Assembly (NCBI GenBank): GCA_036496385.1 | Contig: DASXLD010000021.1 | Span: forward strand, 1 to 51,388 | DNA length: 51,388 nucleotides | Direction: 5' to 3' | Source of the DNA: Schlegelella_A sp036496385 | GTDB taxonomy: Bacteria; Pseudomonadota; Gammaproteobacteria; Burkholderiales; Burkholderiaceae_C | Shown: one piece after another, positions 15,162 to 22,683 of the stretch | Position numbering within the stretch: position 1 is the stretch's first letter | Layout of the letters: each line of letters opens with the position of its first letter | The notes under the pieces: model-generated | What the model was told of the DNA's origin: nothing | What the model saw: the letters and a program-made list of their open reading frames with translations, nothing else | The model's database searches: none | Translations under genes and position numbers: made by a program

Positions 15162-17155
15162 TGAGCACGGCCGGGGCGCTGCCATCCAAACCACTCGGGC
15201 GCGGACGCGGCCGGACCGGTGCGGCCTCCCGCGCTCGCCGTGAACGCATGCGCGACGGCGACGGGCCCGGCTCCGCCGCGGCGGCCCGTCTCGAGCGAAC
15301 GTGGACCGACCAGCCTGGCCTGATCGGCTGGCTCTGCGCGAACGACCACAAGGTGATCGGATTGCGATTCATCGTGACGGCGCTCTGCTTCTTCGGAGCG
15401 GCCGGCGTGATGGGCGGGCTGATGCGACATCAGCTCGCGACCGCCAACAGTCACCTCCTCGGTCCCGACTTCTACAACCAGCTCTTCTCGATGCACGGCA
15501 CGACGATGATGTTCCTCTTCGCCGTGCCGGTGATGCAGGGCTTTGCTCTCTACATCGTGCCGCTGATGATCGGCACCCGCAACACCGCATTCCCGCGCAT
15601 GACCGCCTGCGCCTACTGGCTCTACGTGTTCGGCGGGCTGCTGCTCTTCGGTGGGTTCTTTTCCAATACCGGCCCGGATGCCGGCTGGTTCGCGTACGTG
15701 CCGCTCGCGGGCCCCCAGTACGGGATCGGCAAGCGCGCGGACCTGTGGAACATGCTCATCACCTACAGCGAGGCGATGGGCCTGATGGTCGCGGTCGACA
15801 TCACGACGACGATCCTGAAGCTGCGCGCCCCCGGCATGACGCTGCGGCAGATGCCGTTGTTCGTCTGGGCCTCGCTCGTCACCTCGGTGATGATCATCTT
15901 CGCGATGCCGATGGTCATGCTGGCCGCCAATCTCGTCCAGTTCGATCGCATGCTGGGCACCCATTTCTTCAATCCCGCAGAGGGCGGCGATCCGCTGCTT
16001 TGGCAGCACCTGTTCTGGTTCTTCGGGCATCCCGAGGTCTACTTCATCTTCATTCCTGCGCTGGGATTCATCTCGGCGATCATTCCCACGTTCGCGCGCC
16101 GTCCGATGTTCGGCCACGATGCCATCGTGCTGTCGCTGATCGCGACCGGCTTCCTGTCGTTCGGCCTGTGGGTGCACCACATGTTCGCGACCAACGTGCC
16201 GGAGCTCGGCAAGAGCTTCTTCACGGCGATGAGCTTCATGATCGCGATCCCCACCGCGTTGCAGATCTTCTGCTGGATCGCGACGATCGCCAAAGGCCGG
16301 CTGGTGATGCGAACGCCGTTCCTGTTCGTGCTCGGCTTTTTCTTCATCCTCATGATCGGCGGGCTGACCGGCATCATGCTGGGCTCGGTGCCGCTGGACA
16401 TCCAGGTCCACGACACCTATTTCGTCGTCGCCCACCTCCACTACGTGTTGATCGGTGGTGCGGTCTTCCCCTTGTTCGCCGCCATCTACTACTGGTTTCC
16501 GAAGGTCACCGGGAAGATGCTGAGTGATCGCCTCGGCAAGTGGCAGTTCTGGGTGTTCTTCGTCGGCGTCAATCTGACGTTCTTTCCGATGCACATCCTC
16601 GGCCTCGCCGGCATGCCGAGGCGCATCTACACCTATGGGCCGGAAACGGGCTGGGGGACGCTGAGCTTCCTGTCGGCAGCGGGACAGGTGATCAACGACC
16701 TCAGCATGCTGCTGTTCTTGATCAACGTCGCGCGCACTCTTTTCAAGGGCGAGCGAGCGGTCGCCGATCCGTGGGGAGCGGCCACGCTCGAATGGTCGGT
16801 GAGCTCTCCGCCGCCCGCGTGCAACTTCTTCGCCCTGCCCGTGGTCTCGTCGCGCGAGCCGCTTTGGGCGCCCTCCCGGGAGGTGACGCACGTCAGCGGT
16901 TTGTCGGCGGAGATTCGCGAAGGTCTGGTGACGACCGTCATCGACGCCCTGCCCGATACACGGTATGCATACCCGGCGCCGGAGATCTGGCCGTTCGTCG
17001 CCGCGCTCGCGGTGACGGCCTGGCTCGTCTGGTCGATCTGGTCGGTGCCGGGATTCGCCTGGGGATTGATCCCGCCGGCGCTCGCCTTCATCGCCTGGTA
17101 TTGGCCCAACAAGAAGGAATCGATCGAAGAAATCTCCTGGGAGACGGATCCATGA
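15161..17155 (+). CDS. Cytochrome c oxidase subunit I with non-canonical proton channels
   Basis: A 664-aa haem-copper oxygen reductase, family A, from ATG 15161 (a GTG at 15158 is possible). Metal ligands are complete: H112 and H427 for the low-spin haem, H425 for the active-site haem, and H290, H339 and H340 for CuB. The HPEVY motif gives both E292 and cross-linking Y294. Standard proton-channel residues are not conserved. The D-channel Asp of GAPDMAFPRMN is N141, the following Asn is T148, the earlier Asn is Leu, and the K-channel Lys is Q368 (IPTALQIF). The C-terminus is extended beyond the usual 12 helices by two more hydrophobic segments (about 610-650). The gene overlaps subunit II by 1 nt and the next gene by 4 nt. 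Confidence 0.93.
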   Translation: MSTAGALPSKPLGRGRGRTGAASRARRERMRDGDGPGSAAAARLERTWTDQPGLIGWLCANDHKVIGLRFIVTALCFFGAAGVMGGLMRHQLATANSHLLGPDFYNQLFSMHGTTMMFLFAVPVMQGFALYIVPLMIGTRNTAFPRMTACAYWLYVFGGLLLFGGFFSNTGPDAGWFAYVPLAGPQYGIGKRADLWNMLITYSEAMGLMVAVDITTTILKLRAPGMTLRQMPLFVWASLVTSVMIIFAMPMVMLAANLVQFDRMLGTHFFNPAEGGDPLLWQHLFWFFGHPEVYFIFIPALGFISAIIPTFARRPMFGHDAIVLSLIATGFLSFGLWVHHMFATNVPELGKSFFTAMSFMIAIPTALQIFCWIATIAKGRLVMRTPFLFVLGFFFILMIGGLTGIMLGSVPLDIQVHDTYFVVAHLHYVLIGGAVFPLFAAIYYWFPKVTGKMLSDRLGKWQFWVFFVGVNLTFFPMHILGLAGMPRRIYTYGPETGWGTLSFLSAAGQVINDLSMLLFLINVARTLFKGERAVADPWGAATLEWSVSSPPPACNFFALPVVSSREPLWAPSREVTHVSGLSAEIREGLVTTVIDALPDTRYAYPAPEIWPFVAALAVTAWLVWSIWSVPGFAWGLIPPALAFIAWYWPNKKESIEEISWETDP

Positions 17156-17790
17156 CGCGGCGCGAAGCCACGCCTGCCAGCGTACCTGCGGTTCAACGCG
17201 GCGACGCCCTCGACGTCTCGGGGTTGCCGAGCTACGGCTTCGCGCATCGAAGCCTGATGTGGTGGGGCAACGCCGGAATGATGACGATCGAAGGCGTGGC
17301 GTTCGGCTTCATGATCGTCATCTACTTCTACCTGCGAAGTCTCGCCAATGCGTGGCCGGACGGCGGTTTCCCGCCAGACCTCCTGTTCGGCAACATCAAC
17401 CTCGCCATCATCGTGGCCAGCGCGCTACCCAACTACCTGGCGCAAAGGGCGGCGGCGGATCGCAGCATCCGCAGAGTCCGACTCTGGCTCTATGCCTGTT
17501 CGGTCTTCGGCGTCGGTCTGTGTAGCGTACGCTGGTTCGAGTTCACCGCGCTCAACGTACGCTGGGACGACGGCGCCTACGGATCTGTCGTCTGGGTGCT
17601 CCTGGGGGTGCACACGTTCAACCTGGTGACCGACGTTGCCGACACCTTCGTGCTGACGGCGGTGACCTATACGAAGCCGTTCGAAGGCAAACGCTTCGTC
17701 GACATCGCGGAGAACTGCGGCTACTGGTACTTCGTGGTCCTGACCTGGCTGCCGATCTACGCCGTGATCTATTTCGGAGCGCGCTTCTAG
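17152..17790 (+). CDS. Cytochrome c oxidase subunit III-like membrane protein
   Basis: A 212-aa membrane protein starting at an ATG that overlaps the subunit I stop (ATGA). It has five hydrophobic spans. The conserved FEFTALNVRWDDGAYGSVVWVLLGVHTFNLVTD region and the ending GYWYFVVLTWLPIYAVIYF resemble the later helices of COX subunit III, where an H-x-x-H/N-type helix follows the periplasmic loop. Subunit III supports stability and proton uptake through the D-channel in family A oxidases. That is notable because subunit I here lacks the D-channel Asp. The protein is shorter than standard subunit III (about 260 aa), as in CoxO/CoxP-type split forms. Confidence 0.8.
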   Translation: MTRREATPASVPAVQRGDALDVSGLPSYGFAHRSLMWWGNAGMMTIEGVAFGFMIVIYFYLRSLANAWPDGGFPPDLLFGNINLAIIVASALPNYLAQRAAADRSIRRVRLWLYACSVFGVGLCSVRWFEFTALNVRWDDGAYGSVVWVLLGVHTFNLVTDVADTFVLTAVTYTKPFEGKRFVDIAENCGYWYFVVLTWLPIYAVIYFGARF

Positions 17791-17792
17791 TC

Positions 17793-18125
17793 ATGCGGAT
17801 CTGGTTCGCGCTCATCGTGGCGCCACTCCTCGCGCTGACTGACCAGACGGTTGCGTTCGCGCTGGTCGGCTGGGGATGCGCGCATCAGAGCGTCGCGCTC
17901 CTGCATGCGTCACACCTGGTTTTCCTCGCCCTGACGACCGGTTCGGGCATCGGCGCCTGGCTGACCTGGCGCCAGACTGCCGTCGCTTCGGCAAGCAGCA
18001 ACGAAGCCGCCCCTCTCCAGCGCCACTTTCTCGCCGGCGTCGCCACGGCAACGGCTTCGCTCGCTGCGATCGGCATCGTTGCCATGTGGATTCCGACCTG
18101 GCTGATCTCGCCGTGCATCGCCTAG
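17793..18125 (+). CDS. Small three-span membrane protein of the oxidase operon
   Basis: A 110-aa protein that starts 2 nt after the subunit III-like gene. It has three hydrophobic segments (about 3-27, 33-58 and 80-106). I do not recognise a defined domain. By position it resembles the small CoxP/subunit IV-like partners found after subunit III in alternative oxidase operons. Its last 13 nt overlap the CtaG gene, which favours translation coupling. The first segment could be an uncleaved signal. A role in oxidase assembly or stability is inferred from context only. Confidence 0.65.
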   Translation: MRIWFALIVAPLLALTDQTVAFALVGWGCAHQSVALLHASHLVFLALTTGSGIGAWLTWRQTAVASASSNEAAPLQRHFLAGVATATASLAAIGIVAMWIPTWLISPCIA

Positions 18126-18991
18126 CGCCGCTGCTCGGGTTGCTCGCGCCGGGTGCTGCCTTCGCACATCCGGTGGGCGAAGCCGGCCATGGCGGAATCG
18201 AGGGCGCCTTCTTCATCGTCCTGATGGCAGTGCTGATCGCGGGCGCGTTCCTGTACTCGAGAGGAGTCCACGCCTTGTGGCGCAAGGCCGGCGTCGGGCG
18301 CGGCATCCGGCGCGGCGAGTCGGTGCATTTCGCCCTCGGCTGGACCGTTCTCGCCGCGAGCCTGTTGCCACCCATCGATGGCTGGGCCGACCGGTCCTTC
18401 GCCGTCCACATGTTTCAGCACGAACTCCTGATGGTCGTCGCTGCGCCACTCATCATCCTGGGGCGGCCGCTCGAGGCATGGACATGGGCCGTATCGAGCT
18501 CGACGCGAAGTTTCTTCGCGACAGCGATGAAGACCCCGCTCTTGCGAACCGTCGGCCACCTGACGACGCTTTCGCTTGGCGCCTGGACGCTGCACGCGCT
18601 GGCGCTGTGGCTGTGGCACTTGCCGATCCTCTTTCGAGCGGCACTTTCGTTTCCGCTCATCCACATCCTGCAGCACACCTGCTTTTTCGGCTCCGCGATT
18701 GCCTATTGGTGGAATGTGTTCGGTGGCCGAACGCGAAAGCCGAAGGGAAGCGCGATCGCGTCGCTCTTCACGACGATGCTGCACACCAGTGCCTTGGGCG
18801 CTCTGTTGACGTTCGCACCGTCGCCCTGGTATGCCGCCGACGGCACGCGCGCGTTCGGGCTCTCCGCGCTCGAGGATCAGCAACTCGGCGGGCTCATCAT
18901 GTGGGTACCCGGGGGAATGGCCTACATGATCGCTGGCCTTCTGATCGTGGGTCGATGGCTTTCTCCGCATCGGGCGCACGCGGGGGCCTGA
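18113..18991 (+). CDS. ctaG: Cytochrome c oxidase assembly protein, caa3 CtaG family
   Basis: A protein of about 292 aa from a GTG at 18113, placed within the end of the previous gene; this start gives a signal-like segment ending AAFAHPVGEAG. About seven membrane spans follow. The motif HMFQHELLMVVAAPLIILGRP and the later HxLQHTCFFGSAIAYWW pattern are typical of the Bacillus-type CtaG (caa3_CtaG) family. This is distinct from the Cox11 copper chaperone also called CtaG. These proteins are needed to form active caa3 oxidase, probably at the CuB site. As the last gene of the operon it supports the view that the upstream genes encode a functional oxidase. No haem A synthase or Cox11 gene is present in the window. 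Confidence 0.85.
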   Translation: MHRLAPLLGLLAPGAAFAHPVGEAGHGGIEGAFFIVLMAVLIAGAFLYSRGVHALWRKAGVGRGIRRGESVHFALGWTVLAASLLPPIDGWADRSFAVHMFQHELLMVVAAPLIILGRPLEAWTWAVSSSTRSFFATAMKTPLLRTVGHLTTLSLGAWTLHALALWLWHLPILFRAALSFPLIHILQHTCFFGSAIAYWWNVFGGRTRKPKGSAIASLFTTMLHTSALGALLTFAPSPWYAADGTRAFGLSALEDQQLGGLIMWVPGGMAYMIAGLLIVGRWLSPHRAHAGA

Positions 18992-19066
18992 CGGCGTGCA
19001 GAGCTCGCGGTCGGAACTGAGCGTTGTGACGACGGCGGCTGCCTTTTCTTCGCGCGTGCCCCAAGG

Positions 19067-20101
19067 TCAGTCGAAGCTCATCAGGACCTTCATGGCCTGA
19101 GAGCGATCGCCAGCCAGTGCGAACGCACGCGCCGAGTCGCGATACGACAAGGTTGCCGAGATCAGCGGCTTCACGTCGACCAGACCCTTGTTGAGGAGCT
19201 CGACGGCGACGGCGAATTCCTCGTGGAAGCGGAAGGTTCCGCGCAGGTCGAACTCCTTCGCGACGATGGTGTTGATCGGTAGCCTCATCTCGCCGCCCAG
19301 GCCGAGCTGGACGACGATGCCGCGCGGAGCCAGCACGCCGAAGGCGCCGGTCAAGGCCTGTTCGTTGCCGCTGGCCTCGAACAGCACATCGAAGAAGCCC
19401 TTGTCGGCGCTGTAACGGTCGAGCCCATCCGGCTGCTCGGCCGTGTTGATGGCCTCGTCGGCACCGACCTGCAGCACCTTGCGCAGCGGGTGCGGCGCCA
19501 CATCGGTCGCAACGATTTCTATGGCACCGGCGCGCCGTGCCGCAATCACCACCAGGGCTCCGATCGGTCCGCAACCGGTGACGAGCACCCGCTTGCCGAG
19601 CAGCGGTCCGGCGCGCCGGACCGCGTGCAAGGCCACTGCCAGCGGCTCAGCCATCGAGCCTTCGCCGTCGCTGACCGTGTCGGCGAGCCGATGGGCTTGA
19701 TAAGTCTCGACGACCAGCTGCTGCCGAAACGCGCCTTGCACATGCGGAGTGCCCATGGCGCTGCCGTAGTAGCGCATGTCGAGGCAATGGTTCTGCAACC
19801 CTTGCTGGCAGAAGCGGCACCCGGCGCACGGCCGACTCGGGCTGATGGCGACGCGGTCGCCCGCCTTGAACCGGGTCACGTTGCTCCCGACCGCTTCGAT
19901 CACGCCTGCCACTTCGTGGCCGAGCACCATCGGCTCCTGGATGCGAACGGTGCCGAAGCCACCGTGTCGGTAGTAGTGCAGGTCGGAACCGCAGATGCCA
20001 CCGCAGCGCACTCGCACCCGCAGTTGCCCCGGCCGCAATTCGGGCGTCGGTACCTGTTCGATCCGCAGGTCGCCAGGAGCATGGATGACGAGAGCTTCCA
20101 T
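19067..20101 (-). CDS. Zinc-dependent alcohol dehydrogenase, L-idonate 5-dehydrogenase type
   Basis: A 344-aa medium-chain dehydrogenase; the ATG at 20101 begins MEALVIHAPGDLRIEQV. Catalytic zinc ligands are C37 (GGICGSDLHYY) and H62-E63 (LGHEV). The structural-zinc cysteines are at about 92, 95, 98 and 106 (PCAGCRFC, NHC). The Rossmann motif is GCGPIGALVV. The wording SDLHYYRHGGFG, RYYGSAMGTPHVQGAF and LRGTFRFHEEF closely follows IdnD, which oxidises L-idonate at C5 with NAD(P). Other sugar acid or polyol dehydrogenases (sorbitol, threonine type) are alternatives. No idonate transporter or 5-ketogluconate reductase is adjacent. It is divergent from an unknown gene, with 72 nt between the starts. 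Confidence 0.83.
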   Translation of the reverse strand: MEALVIHAPGDLRIEQVPTPELRPGQLRVRVRCGGICGSDLHYYRHGGFGTVRIQEPMVLGHEVAGVIEAVGSNVTRFKAGDRVAISPSRPCAGCRFCQQGLQNHCLDMRYYGSAMGTPHVQGAFRQQLVVETYQAHRLADTVSDGEGSMAEPLAVALHAVRRAGPLLGKRVLVTGCGPIGALVVIAARRAGAIEIVATDVAPHPLRKVLQVGADEAINTAEQPDGLDRYSADKGFFDVLFEASGNEQALTGAFGVLAPRGIVVQLGLGGEMRLPINTIVAKEFDLRGTFRFHEEFAVAVELLNKGLVDVKPLISATLSYRDSARAFALAGDRSQAMKVLMSFD

Positions 20102-20173
20102 CGTTGTCTCCGCACGGGATGCAGCATTTTCACGTGCTCTAATTCCTTCGTCACGAGCTCGAAGGAGGGGACC

Positions 20174-21385
20174 ATGTCCTATGCCATCGATCGACTGCAT
20201 ACGTTCGACCTCATCGGCGGCACCGGCGCGTACGAATTCGACGTCGGCGTGCACGCCGCAAGCGGTACCGTGTATGTCGCGCGAGCCATGAGCGGCCCGG
20301 TTCAGCTGGGGACATGGTCGCTCGGGGCAGACGGCTCGTTCACGAGCGCCGGCAGCGACCACGTCGTCGGCCACGGCTCGCGAACGCGGATCGTCGTCTT
20401 CGACAACCAGCGGTTCGTGGTCCTCTGGCTCGACACCAAATCGTCATTGCGCGCGCGCGGCTACGCCTTCGGCGGCAACAGCCTAGTCGTGGGCGACGCC
20501 ACCACGGTCGAGTCGACGATCGCGAACTTCGACCTCGTCTCGGTCGGCGTCACGACGGGCGTCCAGCACAGCCAGCCTGGCGTCTCGGTCTACTACAACT
20601 ATCGCCAATTTGCCTTCACGACGCTGAGCGAGAACGGCGACTGGAAGCTGTGGCTCGGCACAGTGACCGACTCCGCTGAAGTGTCGGTCGGCCCGGCCGG
20701 CCACGGCGGCACGGGCGACAAGGTGGTCTTGTCATGCGCAAGCGTCAACGAGAACCACAACGGCGCCCAACCCCGCAAGGCGCTCACGCTCTGGCGTGAC
20801 GCCGGGCAGATCAGGACGCGCAGCTGGCGCGTCGCCCACGCCGGCGTGACGTCGCTCGCCAGCGCCGCGGAAACCAAGCCGCTCGGCGTCGGTGCCGTCC
20901 ATGGCATGTCGATGACGCAAGGCAACGACTTCTTCGCGACGCTCGTCTGGCCCGGCGCCTCGAACGCCACCGCACGGCTGCAGCTCGTCTCGTTGGCCGC
21001 CGGCGGCGCGATGAGCACGTACGCGAGCGCCGAATTCGCCGAGGCGCCGACCACCTTCGCGCGCCTGCAGACCTATGGCAGCGATGCCGCCGTCGCCTAC
21101 ACGACGCCCGAGGGGCACCTCGCCGTCGCCGCCTGGCGCTTCGCAGCGCCGGGAAGCACGAGCGCGGCGCGCACCGTGCTCGCGTCGAAGGTCGGCACCG
21201 AGCAGCCGACGGAGGTCCGGCTGGCGAGCCTGATCCCTCTCGACGACAACGAGGACGACACGGTGCGCCTGGTGACGCTGAACCGCGTCGCAGCCGGGGC
21301 GCTCAGGCTCGTGAGCTGGCAGTTCAGAAAGTTCGATTACTACCCGACCCCGCATCCGACGAGCGACAACGCGACCGGGCCCTGA
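20174..21385 (+). CDS. Unrecognised 403-aa protein, possibly beta-propeller
   Basis: No family is recognised. The start ATG 20174 has a strong ribosome site (GGAGGGG at 20164-20170). There is no signal peptide, lipobox or membrane span. The sequence is rich in beta-type segments with recurring patterns of a hydrophobic strand followed by W and charged residues (GTWSLGADGSFTS, VLWLDTKSSLRARGYAFGG, WLGTVTDSAE, RTRSWRVAHAG, AAWRFAAPGST). This suggests six or seven repeats of a WD/propeller-like fold. No catalytic motif is evident. It is divergent from the IdnD-like gene and may share its control region. The C-terminus is short and polar (TPHPTSDNATGP). Confidence 0.7.
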   Translation: MSYAIDRLHTFDLIGGTGAYEFDVGVHAASGTVYVARAMSGPVQLGTWSLGADGSFTSAGSDHVVGHGSRTRIVVFDNQRFVVLWLDTKSSLRARGYAFGGNSLVVGDATTVESTIANFDLVSVGVTTGVQHSQPGVSVYYNYRQFAFTTLSENGDWKLWLGTVTDSAEVSVGPAGHGGTGDKVVLSCASVNENHNGAQPRKALTLWRDAGQIRTRSWRVAHAGVTSLASAAETKPLGVGAVHGMSMTQGNDFFATLVWPGASNATARLQLVSLAAGGAMSTYASAEFAEAPTTFARLQTYGSDAAVAYTTPEGHLAVAAWRFAAPGSTSAARTVLASKVGTEQPTEVRLASLIPLDDNEDDTVRLVTLNRVAAGALRLVSWQFRKFDYYPTPHPTSDNATGP

Positions 21386-21432
21386 TGCCGCTTCCGCAAT
21401 ATCGCTACACGCTCCTCCGGTTGGCCGGCGGC

Positions 21433-21900
21433 TCACGGCCCGAGCGTCAACGCGTGCATCAGCTCGGAATCGCGTTCGAGGTAGACCACGCGCACGCCGC
21501 CTTCCTCGAGGATCGCCCGCGAGCAGTGAAACGTCGGGCCCCAGAGCGGGTCGGCGAAATCAGGTGCCATCGTGTGCAGGCGGGCGATCCCGGCCTGGAC
21601 GACCGCGCGGGCACAGTCGGCACAGGGATGGAACGTGGCGATCAGCGTCGCCCCGGCCGTCGCCAGGCCAGCTCGGGCTGCCGCGAAGATCGCGTTGCGC
21701 TCGGCGTGCTCGATCCACAGCAATCGCTCCGGATACGCGTGGCGCTCCTCGAGATCGCGCACGCCGACGGGAAAATCGTTGCAAGCGGCGAGCGTGGTCA
21801 CGCCATCGGCAAGCACCAGCACCGCGCCGACCTTGCGCGGCCGGCTCGGGCTCTGGCGCGCGACGGCGATCGCGTGCTCCACCAGTCGGTCGAGATCCAA
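21433..21900 (-). CDS. Zinc-dependent deaminase, dCMP deaminase-like
   Basis: A 155-aa cytidine/deoxycytidylate deaminase-fold protein. The zinc site is complete: HAE at 65-67 (His ligand and catalytic Glu) and PCADC at 92-96 with both Cys ligands. The ACNDFPVGV segment and overall length match ComEB/dCMP-deaminase-like proteins. It is the last gene of a seven-gene reverse-strand operon and lies 9 nt after a crotonase gene. That is an unusual place for a nucleotide-salvage enzyme, so it could deaminate a related metabolite instead. Regulation by dCTP/dTTP, known for some dCMP deaminases, cannot be judged here. Confidence 0.82.
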   Translation of the reverse strand: MDLDRLVEHAIAVARQSPSRPRKVGAVLVLADGVTTLAACNDFPVGVRDLEERHAYPERLLWIEHAERNAIFAAARAGLATAGATLIATFHPCADCARAVVQAGIARLHTMAPDFADPLWGPTFHCSRAILEEGGVRVVYLERDSELMHALTLGP

Positions 21901-21909
21901 AGCGAAGCC

Positions 21910-22683
21910 TCAGCGTCCTTGCCACACCGGCTTGCGCTTTTCCTGGAAGGCGCGCACGCCTTCCTGCGAGTCATCGGACTGCAAGGCCGCAATCAGCGCC
22001 GGCAGGCGCAAAGCTTGGGCCTCGGCCGGATTCATCGAGCCGGTGGCTCGCACCACCTGCTTGATCGCCTGCACCGACAGCGGCGCGCAAGCCAGGATCC
22101 GGTCCACCCAGCGCGCCACGGCGTCGTCGAGCTCGGCCCGCGGCACCACCTCGTTGATGAGGCCCCAGTCCAGGGCGCGGGCAGCGTCGATGCGTTGCCC
22201 GGTGAGCAGCATGCCCATCGCCAGCCGGTGCGGAATCTGGCGCTGCAGCAGCGTCATGCCGCCATCGAGCGGCATCCGTCCGACCAGCGGCTCGGGCAGG
22301 CCGAAACTCGCCTCCACGCAGGCGACGACGATGTCGCAGCCCAGGACCATCTCGAAGCCACCGCCGAGCGCGAAGCCGTTGACGCGCGCGATGACGGGCA
22401 GCCTCAGGCTGTCGCGCAAGGCGATCCCGCCGAAGCCGCCCGGGCGGGCCCGAGCCCAGTACTCCAATCCGCTCGTCGAAGGATTCTTCATGTCGGCGCC
22501 GACGCAAAAGGCGCGCTCGCCGGCGCCCGTGAGCACCACCACGCGTACGTCCTGGCGCTGCTCGAGATCGGCCCAGATGCGCTGCAGCTCGGCTTCGGTG
22601 GCGAGGTCGATCGCGTTGAGCGTCTCGGGCCGGTCGATCGTCAGCGTCGCGACGTGCTCGTGGATCTCGTAGCGCACGCTCAT
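21910..22683 (-). CDS. Enoyl-CoA hydratase, CaiD-like
   Basis: A 257-aa crotonase-family protein, starting at an ATG that overlaps the upstream CoA-transferase stop by 4 nt. Both catalytic acids of hydratases are present: E111 in GGGFEMVLGCD and E131 in FGLPEPLVG. The oxyanion hole is formed by the ERAFCVGAD and NGFALGGGFE segments. The PEPLVGRMPLDGGMTLL wording and the CaiB-type partner recall carnitinyl-CoA dehydratase CaiD. It likely hydrates or dehydrates a CoA ester formed by the adjacent CoA-transferase. Unlike the crotonase at 4346-5125, this one has an intact hydratase site. The substrate is unknown. Confidence 0.85.
   Translation of the reverse strand: MSVRYEIHEHVATLTIDRPETLNAIDLATEAELQRIWADLEQRQDVRVVVLTGAGERAFCVGADMKNPSTSGLEYWARARPGGFGGIALRDSLRLPVIARVNGFALGGGFEMVLGCDIVVACVEASFGLPEPLVGRMPLDGGMTLLQRQIPHRLAMGMLLTGQRIDAARALDWGLINEVVPRAELDDAVARWVDRILACAPLSVQAIKQVVRATGSMNPAEAQALRLPALIAALQSDDSQEGVRAFQEKRKPVWQGR

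Noticed and set aside
15161..17155. Subunit I as a nitric oxide reductase
   Set aside because: NO reductases lack the cross-linking Tyr of HPEVY and the CuA/cytochrome c subunit II arrangement seen here; the gene is a family A oxygen reductase despite the changed proton channels.
18992..19066. A terminator between ctaG and the convergent dehydrogenase gene
   Set aside because: No stable stem followed by a T-run was found in either direction.
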